NCBI GenBank assembly: GCA_011523505.1
Contig: WTGP01000026.1
Coordinates: 62,001 to 126,000, forward strand
Length of the DNA stretch: 64,000 nucleotides
Source of the DNA: Gammaproteobacteria bacterium
GTDB lineage: Bacteria; Pseudomonadota; Gammaproteobacteria; Steroidobacterales; Foliamicaceae
Direction of reading: 5' to 3'
Shown: piece after piece, positions 39,263 to 48,708 of the stretch
Position numbering within the stretch: position 1 is the first letter of the stretch
How the letters are laid out: each line of letters opens with the position of its first letter
Translations under genes and position numbers: made by a program
Notes under the pieces: model-generated
The model's database searches: none
What the model saw: the letters and a program-made list of their open reading frames with translations, nothing else
Told to the model about the DNA's origin: nothing

Positions 39263-40003
39263 GTGGCAACGGAGACCTCTCGCGGACTGGCGATCGTCAC
39301 CGGCGCCAGCCGCGGCATCGGACGCGCGCTGGCGATCGGACTGGCTGAGGCCGGTTACGGGCTGGCGCTGGTGGCGCGCGACGAGGGCGCGCTCAACGGC
39401 GTGCGGGCGGAGATTCAAGACGTCGATCCGGGCATTGCCGCGAGTTGCCATTCGCTCGACGTCACCGACGCGGCGGCGGTCCGCAAACTCGTTTCCTCGC
39501 TGGCGTCCGAACACGATGCGATCGACGTTCTGATCAATAGCGCCGGCCAATTCCGGCCCGGCAGCATTGAAGCGGAGGTCGAGGACCTGGAAACGGTTGT
39601 GGACACCAACCTGAAAGGCGCGTTCCTGATGCTGAAGGCGGTGGTGCCCGTGATGAAGGCGCAAAAACGCGGCCACATCATCAATCTGTCGTCGATTGCG
39701 GGGAAGTGGGGCTACGCGGGATATGGCGTATATGCTGCATCCAAGTTCGCTTTGCAGGGCCTGTCGGAAAGCCTGTACAAGGAGATGCTGGAGCACGGCG
39801 TGAAGGTGACGGCGATCTGTCCCAACTGGGTCGCGACGGAAATGGCCGTCGCCGCCGGCGGAACCCTGCCTCCGGAAGACATGAATCAGCTTGACGATCT
39901 GGTCGGGACGGTGTCGTGGCTCTTGAGCCTTTCAAAGGCCGCCTGTCCCCGCGAAGTGGTGATCGATTGCATGGGGCATCCGTATGACAGGAATACGCAA
40001 TGA
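39263..40003 (+). CDS. SDR-family oxidoreductase
   Basis: AIVTGASRGIGRALAIGLAEAGYG; INSAGQ; YAASKFALQGLSESL. Confidence 0.94.
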   Translation: MATETSRGLAIVTGASRGIGRALAIGLAEAGYGLALVARDEGALNGVRAEIQDVDPGIAASCHSLDVTDAAAVRKLVSSLASEHDAIDVLINSAGQFRPGSIEAEVEDLETVVDTNLKGAFLMLKAVVPVMKAQKRGHIINLSSIAGKWGYAGYGVYAASKFALQGLSESLYKEMLEHGVKVTAICPNWVATEMAVAAGGTLPPEDMNQLDDLVGTVSWLLSLSKAACPREVVIDCMGHPYDRNTQ

Positions 40004-41130
40004 AAGTGGACAACCGTAATTTCGCCGGCGCGCTGGGCATCTACACGATCGGGGGCCTGTTCTGGGCGTTCCTGCCGTTCTTCGTGGGACTGAAGGTGTC
40101 GACCGGCGGGTTCAGCCAGACGCAGGCCGGCTCGCTCGGTTCCGCCTACCTGATCGGTTTTTCGGTCGCATCCATGACCGCGCTGTGGTGGGCGGGGCGT
40201 TTCAACTGGCGGAAACTGGCCGCGGTCATGGCCGCCGTCGTGATCGCCGCGCTGCTATTGCTGGCGAGGGTCGAAGGCTTTGGAATGAGCCTCATGATCG
40301 TTCCCGTCGTGGGGCTCATGATGGGCGCGTTCTGGACGGTCGCGTACCGGATATTCAGCGGCTCGGCGAACCCGGAACGTGCCTTCTCGATCGGAATCGT
40401 GGTGTCGTACAGCGCGCTCGCGCTGGTGACCTTCGTCATCGGCGAGTACGTGGTCGCCGACTTCGGGCTGAGCGGTTCCAGCTATGTGCTGGGCGGCGTC
40501 GTCCTCTTGCTGGCGCTATCGGCGCTGCTGCTGCCGCGCGCCCTGGCATCGGGCGGCGAAGACTCCGGCCAGGCCTCGTATCGTCCGTCCATGCCTGTGG
40601 CCCTGGCGCTGCTCGCGATCCTGGGCACCAGCTTCGGCTTTGCGGCCGTGTGGGCCTTTACCGAGAGAATCGGCATCGACGCGGGGTTCAATACGTCGCA
40701 GATCAGCCCCGTCATCGCGTCCAACCTGCTGGCGTCGGCGGGCGGTTCGGTGCTCGCGACCCTGCTGGGGATGCGGGTCGGACGCATGCTGCCGCTGTTC
40801 GTTGGAATGCTCGCGATCCTGGTGTCCATCGTCAGCCTGGCCGCGGTGGACAGTTTTTCGACCTATGCGGCCGCGGTCGCCGGCCTGGGTCTCTCCATAG
40901 GCTTCGTGATGCCCTACCAGATGGGTTATCTCGCTGCGTTGGATCGCGACAACCGTTTCGTGCTGCTGATTGCCGCCGCGCAGGGCATAGGCTCCGCCGC
41001 CGGGCCGTTTGCCGGAGGCGCCGCGGCGGACGCGGGCGGATACCGGTTGCTGGTGATCGTGGCCGGCGCCGTCGTTGCCGCGAGCATGCTGGCCATACTG
41101 ATTTCATCAAGGGTGAAGAACGAATCATGA
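40000..41130 (+). CDS. MFS transporter
   Basis: About 12 hydrophobic segments; ATGA overlap with the SDR. Confidence 0.85.
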   Translation: MKVDNRNFAGALGIYTIGGLFWAFLPFFVGLKVSTGGFSQTQAGSLGSAYLIGFSVASMTALWWAGRFNWRKLAAVMAAVVIAALLLLARVEGFGMSLMIVPVVGLMMGAFWTVAYRIFSGSANPERAFSIGIVVSYSALALVTFVIGEYVVADFGLSGSSYVLGGVVLLLALSALLLPRALASGGEDSGQASYRPSMPVALALLAILGTSFGFAAVWAFTERIGIDAGFNTSQISPVIASNLLASAGGSVLATLLGMRVGRMLPLFVGMLAILVSIVSLAAVDSFSTYAAAVAGLGLSIGFVMPYQMGYLAALDRDNRFVLLIAAAQGIGSAAGPFAGGAAADAGGYRLLVIVAGAVVAASMLAILISSRVKNES

Positions 41131-41891
41131 GCATTATTCAGGACTACCGGCGATTGCTGGAAGAGAAGCTGGCCCTCGTTTTCGACAACCAGGAAGATAC
41201 GATCGACAGCGCGGCGGAGATCTGCGCCGCCAGCATCGGCAAGGGCAAGCTCGTGTTTACCTTCGGAACGGGCCATGGCTCGTTCGCCGCGCTGGAGATG
41301 TTCCCGCGCACCGGCACCGCGGTCGGGTTCCGGCCGATTGTCGAGAGCACGATGATTTCGTTTCATCGGGTGCTGGGCGACATGGGCGCGAGGCAATACC
41401 GGTTCATTCACGCCCAGGAAGGCTACGGGAAGGCGATACTGTCCTCGCATCAGACCGACCCGGATGACGCGATGCTGATCTTCTCGCATTCTGGAATCAA
41501 TGCCGTGACCATGGACATTGCCGTCGGCGCCAGGGAGATCGGGATGAAGGTCATCGGCGTAACCAGCGTCCCGCATTCCTCGCAAGTCCCGTCCCGGCAT
41601 TCTTCCGGCAAGCGCCTGTTCGAAGCGGCCGATGTCGTTATCGATACCGGCGCCCCGCTGGGCGATGCCGGCATTTCCATAGACGGCCTGGAAGGCAGCG
41701 TCGGCGCCACCTCGACCAGCGTTGCCATTGCGGTGGGACAGGCCATCAACGCCGCCACGGTGGAAAAGCTGGTGGAGCGTGGCGCGCAGCCGATGATCAT
41801 GGTCAGCCCGAACACCACCGAGAAAGCCAGGGCGAACCAGCTCAACGATCTGAACTACGAGGAGTTGTGGCGACGCTTGTCCTCGCGGTAA
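41127..41891 (+). CDS. SIS-domain (sugar isomerase) protein
   Basis: FTFGTGHGSFAALEMF; DDAMLIFSHSGINAVTMDIAVGAREIGMKVIGVTS; ATG overlaps MFS stop. Confidence 0.85.
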   Translation: MSIIQDYRRLLEEKLALVFDNQEDTIDSAAEICAASIGKGKLVFTFGTGHGSFAALEMFPRTGTAVGFRPIVESTMISFHRVLGDMGARQYRFIHAQEGYGKAILSSHQTDPDDAMLIFSHSGINAVTMDIAVGAREIGMKVIGVTSVPHSSQVPSRHSSGKRLFEAADVVIDTGAPLGDAGISIDGLEGSVGATSTSVAIAVGQAINAATVEKLVERGAQPMIMVSPNTTEKARANQLNDLNYEELWRRLSSR

Positions 41892-41901
41892 TCTCCCGCG
41901 A

Positions 41902-43365
41902 ATGCCACCGTCACTAAAGTGTCTGCCCTTCTACGGGGGCGAATTTCACGCCCCGGCGTCCGATGAGTGGCACGTTGTAGCAGATCCCGCGGACGGTTCG
42001 CGGGTCGGGCGCTGTGCGCTTGCGAACGCCGCGGACATTGACCGGGCCGTCGGCCATGCGTTGCGGGCCAAATCCGCCTGGGCGGACATGCACGCCGATG
42101 CGCGCGCCGCGATCCTTCATCGTGCGGCGGACCGAGTCGAAGCGCGGACCGACGAGATCGCGGAACTCCTTACAAGGGAGCAGGGCAAGCCGCTTTGCGA
42201 CAGCCGCAAGGAGATCGGCTTCGGGGTCCAGGTGATCCGCTATTACGCCGAGGAAGGCCGGCGCAAGTTCGGTTCGCTGCGGCCTTCGTCGCTGCCGAAC
42301 GTCAAGAACGTGGTTTCGTATTTCCCGGTCGGCGTAGTCGGTGCAATCGTGCCCTGGAACTACCCCGTGGACCTGTACTGCTGGAAGGTTGCGCCGGCGC
42401 TGGCGGCCGGCTGCCCGATCGTCGTCAAGCCGCCGCACGAGACGCCGTTCGCCATTGCCGTGGTGCTGGAGTGCTTCGTGGAGGCGGGCGTGCCTTCGGG
42501 CGTGCTGGCCAACGTGCCGGGCACCGGGCCCGAGGCCGGCGCCGCGCTTGCCCGCCACCCGGCCGTCGCCTGCATTTCCGCAACCGCCTCGGTTGCGGCC
42601 GGACAGGACATCATGCGAAACGCGGCCGGCAATCTGAAACGGCTGTCGCTGGAACTGGGCGGGCACTCCCCGTTCATCGTGCTGCCGGATGCGGACATCG
42701 AAGCGGCGGCCAAGGCCGCCATGCGCCGTTCGTTCTCCAACATGGGACAGATCTGCATCACGGTGAACCGCGTCCTCACCCACCCGGACGTCCATTCGCC
42801 GTTCGTGGACGCGCTGGTCGCGGAAACGGAAACGATCGAACTTGGTCCCGGCCTCGACCCCGGCAGGCTGTACGGTCCGGTCACGACGGCCTCGGTGATC
42901 GAGCGCTCGCAGCTCCACATCGACGACGCGGTTTCCAAAGGCGCCAGGGTCATCATCGGCGGCGGCCGCGCCGCAAGCAACAAGCTGGACAAGGGCCTGT
43001 TCTTTCAGCCTACGCTGCTCGATGGCGCGCCGCTCGACAGCCTTCCAATGACCGAGGAAACCTACGGGCCGGTGGCCGCCATCAGAAGTTGCGCGTCGCT
43101 GGATGAGTTGCTGGCCGTGTCGAACAGCCTCAACTTCGGGCTCGCCGCCTACGTCTACTCCGAGAACCTGGAGCTGGCCTGGGCCTTGGCGGACCGCCTG
43201 GAATTCGGGGCCGTGGGCATCAACGTGTCCGACACTTCGGAACTCCAGGCGCCGTTCGGCGGCTGGAAGCTCAGCGGTTTCGGTCGGGAGCTCGGGCCGG
43301 AGGGCCTGGACGCGTTTCTTGAGCCCAAACATGTCAAGATGCGAGTGAACCCGCTGGGTTCCTGA
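41902..43365 (+). CDS. Aldehyde dehydrogenase (NAD(P)-dependent)
   Basis: PWNYPVDLYCWKVAPALAAGC; LELGGHSPFIV; MGQICITVNRV; ETYGPVAAI. Confidence 0.94.
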   Translation: MPPSLKCLPFYGGEFHAPASDEWHVVADPADGSRVGRCALANAADIDRAVGHALRAKSAWADMHADARAAILHRAADRVEARTDEIAELLTREQGKPLCDSRKEIGFGVQVIRYYAEEGRRKFGSLRPSSLPNVKNVVSYFPVGVVGAIVPWNYPVDLYCWKVAPALAAGCPIVVKPPHETPFAIAVVLECFVEAGVPSGVLANVPGTGPEAGAALARHPAVACISATASVAAGQDIMRNAAGNLKRLSLELGGHSPFIVLPDADIEAAAKAAMRRSFSNMGQICITVNRVLTHPDVHSPFVDALVAETETIELGPGLDPGRLYGPVTTASVIERSQLHIDDAVSKGARVIIGGGRAASNKLDKGLFFQPTLLDGAPLDSLPMTEETYGPVAAIRSCASLDELLAVSNSLNFGLAAYVYSENLELAWALADRLEFGAVGINVSDTSELQAPFGGWKLSGFGRELGPEGLDAFLEPKHVKMRVNPLGS

Positions 43366-43383
43366 TCCCAGGGAGGAGTATTA

Positions 43384-44331
43384 GTGAGCATTCACCCGGA
43401 ACTGCTGCCGTTTCGCGATCAATTCCCGACACTGGAATTGACCGGCGAAAACCTTGTGCAGACGCGCGGGGAACTGAACCGTATGACGCTGGAAACGGCG
43501 GCGACGATAGAGGGATTCGATCACGTCGATGTCGCGGACAGGCAGATCGACGGTCCCTCCCCCGGCCAGTCACTCAGGCTCCGGCTGTATTCAAGCGGCA
43601 GTTCACCGGGCTTGCGGCCGTGTATTTTGTGGATTCACGGCGGCGGCTACATCCTCGGCTGTCCCGAGATGGACGAGCAGCTTCTTTGTCGCAAGGCCGA
43701 CGAGCTGGGCTGCCTTGTCGTGGCCGTCGATTACCGCCTGGCGCCCGAGCATCCGTACCCGGCGGCCCTGGACGATTGCGATGCGGCCCTGGGCTGGATT
43801 CTGGAGAATGCCTCGGTGCTGGGCGTGGACACGAGCACGCTTGTGCTGGGCGGGGCCAGTGCCGGCGGGGGCCTTGCGGCGGCGCTGGCGCTTCGCGCGC
43901 GGGACCGCCGGCCCGGCGCGATCACCTTTCAGTGCCTCATCTATCCCATGCTCGATTACCGTACGGGCTCCGCGGAGGCGGAAAGCGCAAGGGATTACTG
44001 GCTGTGGGGCGCCGATCACAACCGCTTCGCCTGGAGCGCCTACCTCGGTCCTAACGACATGACTCACGGCGTCCCGCCGTTGGCCTCGCCGGCGATGGCC
44101 AAACGGCTTGACGGCCTGCCGCCCACTTACCTGTGCATCGGCGACCAGGACCTCTTCTACGAGGAAGATATCGACTACGCGCGGCGCCTCCGCGACAGCG
44201 GAGTGGCGGTAGAACTCGAAGTCGTCCCCGGAGCGCCGCACGGGTTCGACAAATTGCCCGCGCCCTTGTCCGAACAATCCCTGCAGCGCCGTTTCAGGGC
44301 GCTTTCCCGGCACTTCTCGGCGCAATCCTGA
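43384..44331 (+). CDS. Alpha/beta hydrolase fold-3 (HSL-type) esterase
   Basis: LWIHGGGYILG; VDYRLAPEHPYPAALDD; LGGASAGGGLAAALAL. Confidence 0.94.
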   Translation: MSIHPELLPFRDQFPTLELTGENLVQTRGELNRMTLETAATIEGFDHVDVADRQIDGPSPGQSLRLRLYSSGSSPGLRPCILWIHGGGYILGCPEMDEQLLCRKADELGCLVVAVDYRLAPEHPYPAALDDCDAALGWILENASVLGVDTSTLVLGGASAGGGLAAALALRARDRRPGAITFQCLIYPMLDYRTGSAEAESARDYWLWGADHNRFAWSAYLGPNDMTHGVPPLASPAMAKRLDGLPPTYLCIGDQDLFYEEDIDYARRLRDSGVAVELEVVPGAPHGFDKLPAPLSEQSLQRRFRALSRHFSAQS

Positions 44332-44343
44332 ATCGAGGGAAAG

Positions 44344-46350
44344 ATGCGCAATCTTCCGCACAACCGGCTGCCGTTGATGCTGGCGATACTGGCAGCCGCC
44401 CTGCTCGCCGGCTGTGGGGATAACGGCAGGCAGCCGTTCGAGGCGCGCCCCGTCGTTGAGGATCCGGGCTGGCCCACGTACGCGGGCGCGGAAGGGGGAA
44501 CGCGCTATTCGCCGCTGAACCAGATCAACCGCTCCAACGTGGAGGACCTGGAAATCGCCTGGACCTACAACACGGGTCACCTGGATCTCGCGCCGCAGTT
44601 GCGGCCGATGGTGGGCTTTCAGGTGACTCCCATTCTCCTGCCGGACGAGGCCGGGCGGCACCTGGTGTTGTGCGATCCATTGAACCGGATCATGGCGCTG
44701 GACCCGGAGACTGGAGAAGAACGCTGGCGGTTCGATCCCGAGATCGATCTAAGACCGTTCGCCGGGCGCTTCAACTGCCGTGGCGTGACGCACTGGCGCG
44801 ACCCCGAGGCCGCCGAAGCGGACGCTTGCGCGCACCGTCTCATTCTGGCCACCAACGACCGCCGCCTCGTCGCCGTCGATGCGCGTACCGGCCAGCCTTG
44901 CGCGGAGTTCGGCGAAGACGGGTTTGTTGACGTAACGCCGATCATTCTCGAACTGCAGCCGGCCAACCAGCTCCTCACCATGCAGCTGAATTCCCCGGCC
45001 GCGGTGGTCAACGGCGTCATCGTCATCGGCGGGACCGCCGACAAGTTCAAGGACGCCAGTTCCATGAACGGCGCCGTGCGGGCCTTCAGCGCCCGGACCG
45101 GCGAGCACCTGTGGACCTTCGACACGCTGATCCGCGAACCGGCGGACGATCCCGAGAGCAGCGCCTGGCATGTCGGCGGCGCCAACGCCTGGATCAACAT
45201 GACCTGGGACAGCGAACGCGACCTGGTCTTCATCCCCACCGCCAGTCCCGCGCCGAATTTCTACGGCGGCAAGCGTCCGGGCAACAACCTCTATGCGAAC
45301 TCCGTCATTGTTCTTCGCGCCGCCACCGGGGAACTGGTCTGGCACTACCAGGTCCTGCATCACGACCTTTGGGACTGGGACCTCCCGACCAATCCCATAC
45401 TGGCGGAGATCACGCGTGACGGCGAGAAGGTCCCGGTTGCGATGCAACTGACCAAGCAGGGAATGATCTTCACCTTCCACCGCTATACCGGCGAGCCTTT
45501 CTTCGGGATCGAGGAGCGTCCGGTTCCGACCGACGGCATGCCCGAGGACGACGTTTCGCCCACGCAGCCGTTTCCGGTCAGACCGCCGCCGCTGGTCAAG
45601 CACGGGATCGGCCCGGAAGACGCCTGGGGGTTGACGCCCTATGACCGGAACAAGTGCCGCGAACTGATCGAGTCGATGCGCTACGGTCCGATCTACACGC
45701 CGCCGACCACGGAGTTCACGCTGATGATGCCGAACGTGGGCGGAGGCATGAACTGGGGCGGGGGCGCCTTCGACCCGAACAGCAACATCCTGGTTACGCC
45801 GGTGGGCGAGTCGCCTTATTCGCTGCGCCTGGTGCCCAACGCGGACATGGATCCGGAAGCGGCCGGAGCGCCGATGGCGGGGCTGCCGACCGGACCGCCC
45901 GGATACATTGAAGGAACCGACTACGGTCTCGAGCAGGGCCCCCTGTTCTCGCCCTTCATGATGCCGTGCACGGCGCCGCCCTGGGGCAAGCTGGTGGCCG
46001 TGGACATGGCCGCGGGCGAGATCCTCTGGGAAGTTCCGCTTGGACTCGTCGACAAGCTGTCGCCGGTCCCCATACCGCTGCGCTGGGGCACGCCGTTCGC
46101 CGGCGGGCCGATCGCTACCGGGGGCGGCCTGGTCTTTATCGGCGCCACCGCCGACGAGCGCTTCCGCGCCTACGACACCGAATCCGGCGAATTGCTCTGG
46201 GAGATCGAAGGCCCGACATCCGCCAACGCCACGCCGATGACCTATATGGCCGGCGGCAGGCAATACGTCGTTGTCGCCACCGGAGGGCACAACTGGGTCT
46301 ATCCCTTCAAGAAAGGCGACTCGCTGATCGCCTACAGCCTCCCCGATTGA
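44344..46350 (+). CDS. PQQ-dependent quinoprotein dehydrogenase (membrane glucose dehydrogenase-like catalytic domain), lipoprotein
   Basis: Lipobox LLAGCGD; WPTYAGAEGGTRYSPLNQINRSNVEDLEIAWTYNTG; W-motif repeats; HHDLWDWDLPTNPIL. Confidence 0.92.
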   Translation: MRNLPHNRLPLMLAILAAALLAGCGDNGRQPFEARPVVEDPGWPTYAGAEGGTRYSPLNQINRSNVEDLEIAWTYNTGHLDLAPQLRPMVGFQVTPILLPDEAGRHLVLCDPLNRIMALDPETGEERWRFDPEIDLRPFAGRFNCRGVTHWRDPEAAEADACAHRLILATNDRRLVAVDARTGQPCAEFGEDGFVDVTPIILELQPANQLLTMQLNSPAAVVNGVIVIGGTADKFKDASSMNGAVRAFSARTGEHLWTFDTLIREPADDPESSAWHVGGANAWINMTWDSERDLVFIPTASPAPNFYGGKRPGNNLYANSVIVLRAATGELVWHYQVLHHDLWDWDLPTNPILAEITRDGEKVPVAMQLTKQGMIFTFHRYTGEPFFGIEERPVPTDGMPEDDVSPTQPFPVRPPPLVKHGIGPEDAWGLTPYDRNKCRELIESMRYGPIYTPPTTEFTLMMPNVGGGMNWGGGAFDPNSNILVTPVGESPYSLRLVPNADMDPEAAGAPMAGLPTGPPGYIEGTDYGLEQGPLFSPFMMPCTAPPWGKLVAVDMAAGEILWEVPLGLVDKLSPVPIPLRWGTPFAGGPIATGGGLVFIGATADERFRAYDTESGELLWEIEGPTSANATPMTYMAGGRQYVVVATGGHNWVYPFKKGDSLIAYSLPD

Positions 46351-46355
46351 CGCGC

Positions 46356-47015
46356 ATGAAAGCGGAATTCTGGCTGAACAAATGGGAATCGGGGGAGATT
46401 GCGTTCCACCAGGAATCCATCAACGAGTCGTTACAGGAACATTGGCCGTCGGTGCGGGCGCCGGCCGGCGGCGCGGTTTTCGTTCCGCTGTGCGGCAAGT
46501 CGCTGGACATGCGCTGGCTGGCGGAGCAGGGCCACCCGGTCGTTGGACTGGAAGTGAGCGCGCTGGCCTGCGACGCGTTTTTCGATGAGCTTGAAGCCAG
46601 ACCGGTCATCGAAGAGGCCGGGGCCTTTCGTTGCTACAGCGCCGGCTGCTACCGCATCCTCCAAGGCGATTTCTTCACCGCGACGGCCACGGACCTGGGC
46701 GAGATTGCGGCCTTCTACGACCGTGCGGCGCTGGTCGCCATGCCGCCGGACCTGCAGCCGAAATACATGCGCCAGTTGACGAGCCTGCTGCCGCCGGGCT
46801 CGGTTGGGCTGATCAACAGTCTCGAATATCCGCCGGAGGTCATGGAGGGGCCGCCATTTTCCATTGGCGAAACACAGCTCCGCGAACTGCTTGGGCCCCG
46901 TTGCCGGCTAAGCCGTCTTGCGGCCCGCGAAATCAATACCGAGGGAACCAGCCTGGAACAAAAGGGCCTGGTTGGTCTCGCCGAAACCGCGTACCGCGTG
47001 CAAATCGGCGATTGA
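46356..47015 (+). CDS. tpm: Thiopurine S-methyltransferase family
   Basis: FWLNKWESGEIAFHQESINESLQEHW; VFVPLCGKSLDMRWLAEQGHPVVGLEVSALACDAFF. Confidence 0.93.
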   Translation: MKAEFWLNKWESGEIAFHQESINESLQEHWPSVRAPAGGAVFVPLCGKSLDMRWLAEQGHPVVGLEVSALACDAFFDELEARPVIEEAGAFRCYSAGCYRILQGDFFTATATDLGEIAAFYDRAALVAMPPDLQPKYMRQLTSLLPPGSVGLINSLEYPPEVMEGPPFSIGETQLRELLGPRCRLSRLAAREINTEGTSLEQKGLVGLAETAYRVQIGD

Positions 47016-47030
47016 GCGCTAGCCGTCGCG

Positions 47031-48647
47031 CTACAGCTGATCCGTCAGCATCGTGTCTTCCGGGAAGCTCACTTCATACTGGTGGGCGATCCGCCAGCGC
47101 TCGCCGGGTTCCAGCGTCTTCCGCCAGACAATCACGCCCGGGCGTTCGTCGATGTTCTCCTCGTCCGGTTTCGTGGCGCTGCGCGGAACCGACACCTCGA
47201 TACGTTCGTCGCGGGAGACCGGATAGTAGTCGACCACTTCAACGGTCGTTGGCCTGGAATGACGGTTGACGACCTCGAAAAGGAAATCGGCCAGCTGTGT
47301 ATTGCGCGAAGTGAGGAAGCCTTCGCTGCCTTTCCCGCCTCCCTGATCCGTGGCGCTTACCTCGACCTGCCGGTCCGGTCCCATGGGAAGCACGGCCTCG
47401 GCGCCGGGAAGCAGATCCGGCAGTAGCGCCAGACCGGCGAAGGCGCCGTCGACGAAGACACGCATGGGCCCGCCCAATAGCGGCGTCTCGCTGTCGTGTG
47501 TGTATCTCGCGCTGAGAAACGCACGCGCGTTTTGGCGAGGTGTGGTTCGCGTCACCAGGGAAACACCCACGCGATACTCCGCAAGCGGCACGCCCTGGGC
47601 CTGATCGGCGACATTGGAAATACTAGTGCGTTCGGATGCCCGGTAGAGGACCGCATACCTGCCGGAAGGCAACCGGGCCGATGAGACCACAACATCTTCC
47701 ATCATCTGGGCCGCCTCGAACCTCCGCTCGGCTCTGGGCAGGGCCATCCTTGCGCCCATCCGGGGTTCGTAAAGATCGAGAAACCGGCTGTCCTGCTCGG
47801 GCGCCTGCATAGCGCCGCCGGGATTACTGGTGGACAGCGTCAATTCGACGTCATTCCAGTCTTCGCTGGAAGTCTGGCTGACTTGCGCCTCGTGCGTAAG
47901 CCGCAGACGATTGGCCTCCGTGTCGAGATAGGCCGCATAGGACGAACTCCAGCTCGCCTGCCGCTGGAAGTAGGTGACACGCAGGTTGGATTCCAGCGAA
48001 GATTCCGAATCCAGGGAGATCCGCAACACAGCGGAATCCTCCCGGCGATCCCGCTTGTTCTCCAGTTCGCGCTCCAGCATCGACAGTTCCGCCTCCTGAT
48101 CGCGACGCGACTTGCGGGCATTGCGGATCTTCTCCATTGCCGCGCCTGCGCCGCTGCCGATCGAATCCATCGCCTGCTGCCAGGACGCGACATCGGCCTG
48201 GCCCGATACCGCCTCGCGGCGTTCCCGGCCCGCGGAATCCTGTACGAGTCCTTCGAGGAACTTCAACTGGAATTCCGCTATGGCGATTTCATCGTCGATT
48301 GCCTCGATTGCGTCGTTCACTTCCGTAATGGCGGCCTGCAGGCGACGAACTTCCGCGTCGTAGGCATCGCGCTGTTCCCGCACGTCCAGCCGTATGGATC
48401 GCACCTCGACCGTCTCATCCTCGACCATGGCGGTCAGGCGGCCCAGGTCGATATCGCCCGGGAAGCCTTCCAGCAGCACGCTGTTGGCGCCCGGCGTCAG
48501 GGAAACGCGCGCAACCCGGGTCACATCCGCGCCGCGCGGGTAAACGGTCACCGCGTCGATGCGCGATTCAAGCGCCTGCGCCAGTGGCGCGGCCAGTAGA
48601 GATGTTGCCAGGAGGGTGGCGGCGATGGCCGGATTCTTGAATCTCAT
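47031..48647 (-). CDS. DUF4139/MuiA-family protein
   Basis: Signal peptide; IDAVTVYPRGADVTRVARVSLTPGANSVLLEGFPGDID; C-terminal VVDYYPVSRDERIEV. Confidence 0.85.
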   Translation of the reverse strand: MRFKNPAIAATLLATSLLAAPLAQALESRIDAVTVYPRGADVTRVARVSLTPGANSVLLEGFPGDIDLGRLTAMVEDETVEVRSIRLDVREQRDAYDAEVRRLQAAITEVNDAIEAIDDEIAIAEFQLKFLEGLVQDSAGRERREAVSGQADVASWQQAMDSIGSGAGAAMEKIRNARKSRRDQEAELSMLERELENKRDRREDSAVLRISLDSESSLESNLRVTYFQRQASWSSSYAAYLDTEANRLRLTHEAQVSQTSSEDWNDVELTLSTSNPGGAMQAPEQDSRFLDLYEPRMGARMALPRAERRFEAAQMMEDVVVSSARLPSGRYAVLYRASERTSISNVADQAQGVPLAEYRVGVSLVTRTTPRQNARAFLSARYTHDSETPLLGGPMRVFVDGAFAGLALLPDLLPGAEAVLPMGPDRQVEVSATDQGGGKGSEGFLTSRNTQLADFLFEVVNRHSRPTTVEVVDYYPVSRDERIEVSVPRSATKPDEENIDERPGVIVWRKTLEPGERWRIAHQYEVSFPEDTMLTDQL

Positions 48648-48708
48648 TGGTATATCTCCCGCTGCGGTGCGCCTGGCCCTCGATGGGGTTCCGCCGTTTG
48701 CTCTTGCC

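Noticed and set aside
41914-43332. 472-aa minus-strand ORF
   Set aside because: Antisense shadow of the aldehyde dehydrogenase
44749-46290. 513-aa minus-strand ORF
   Set aside because: Antisense shadow of the quinoprotein
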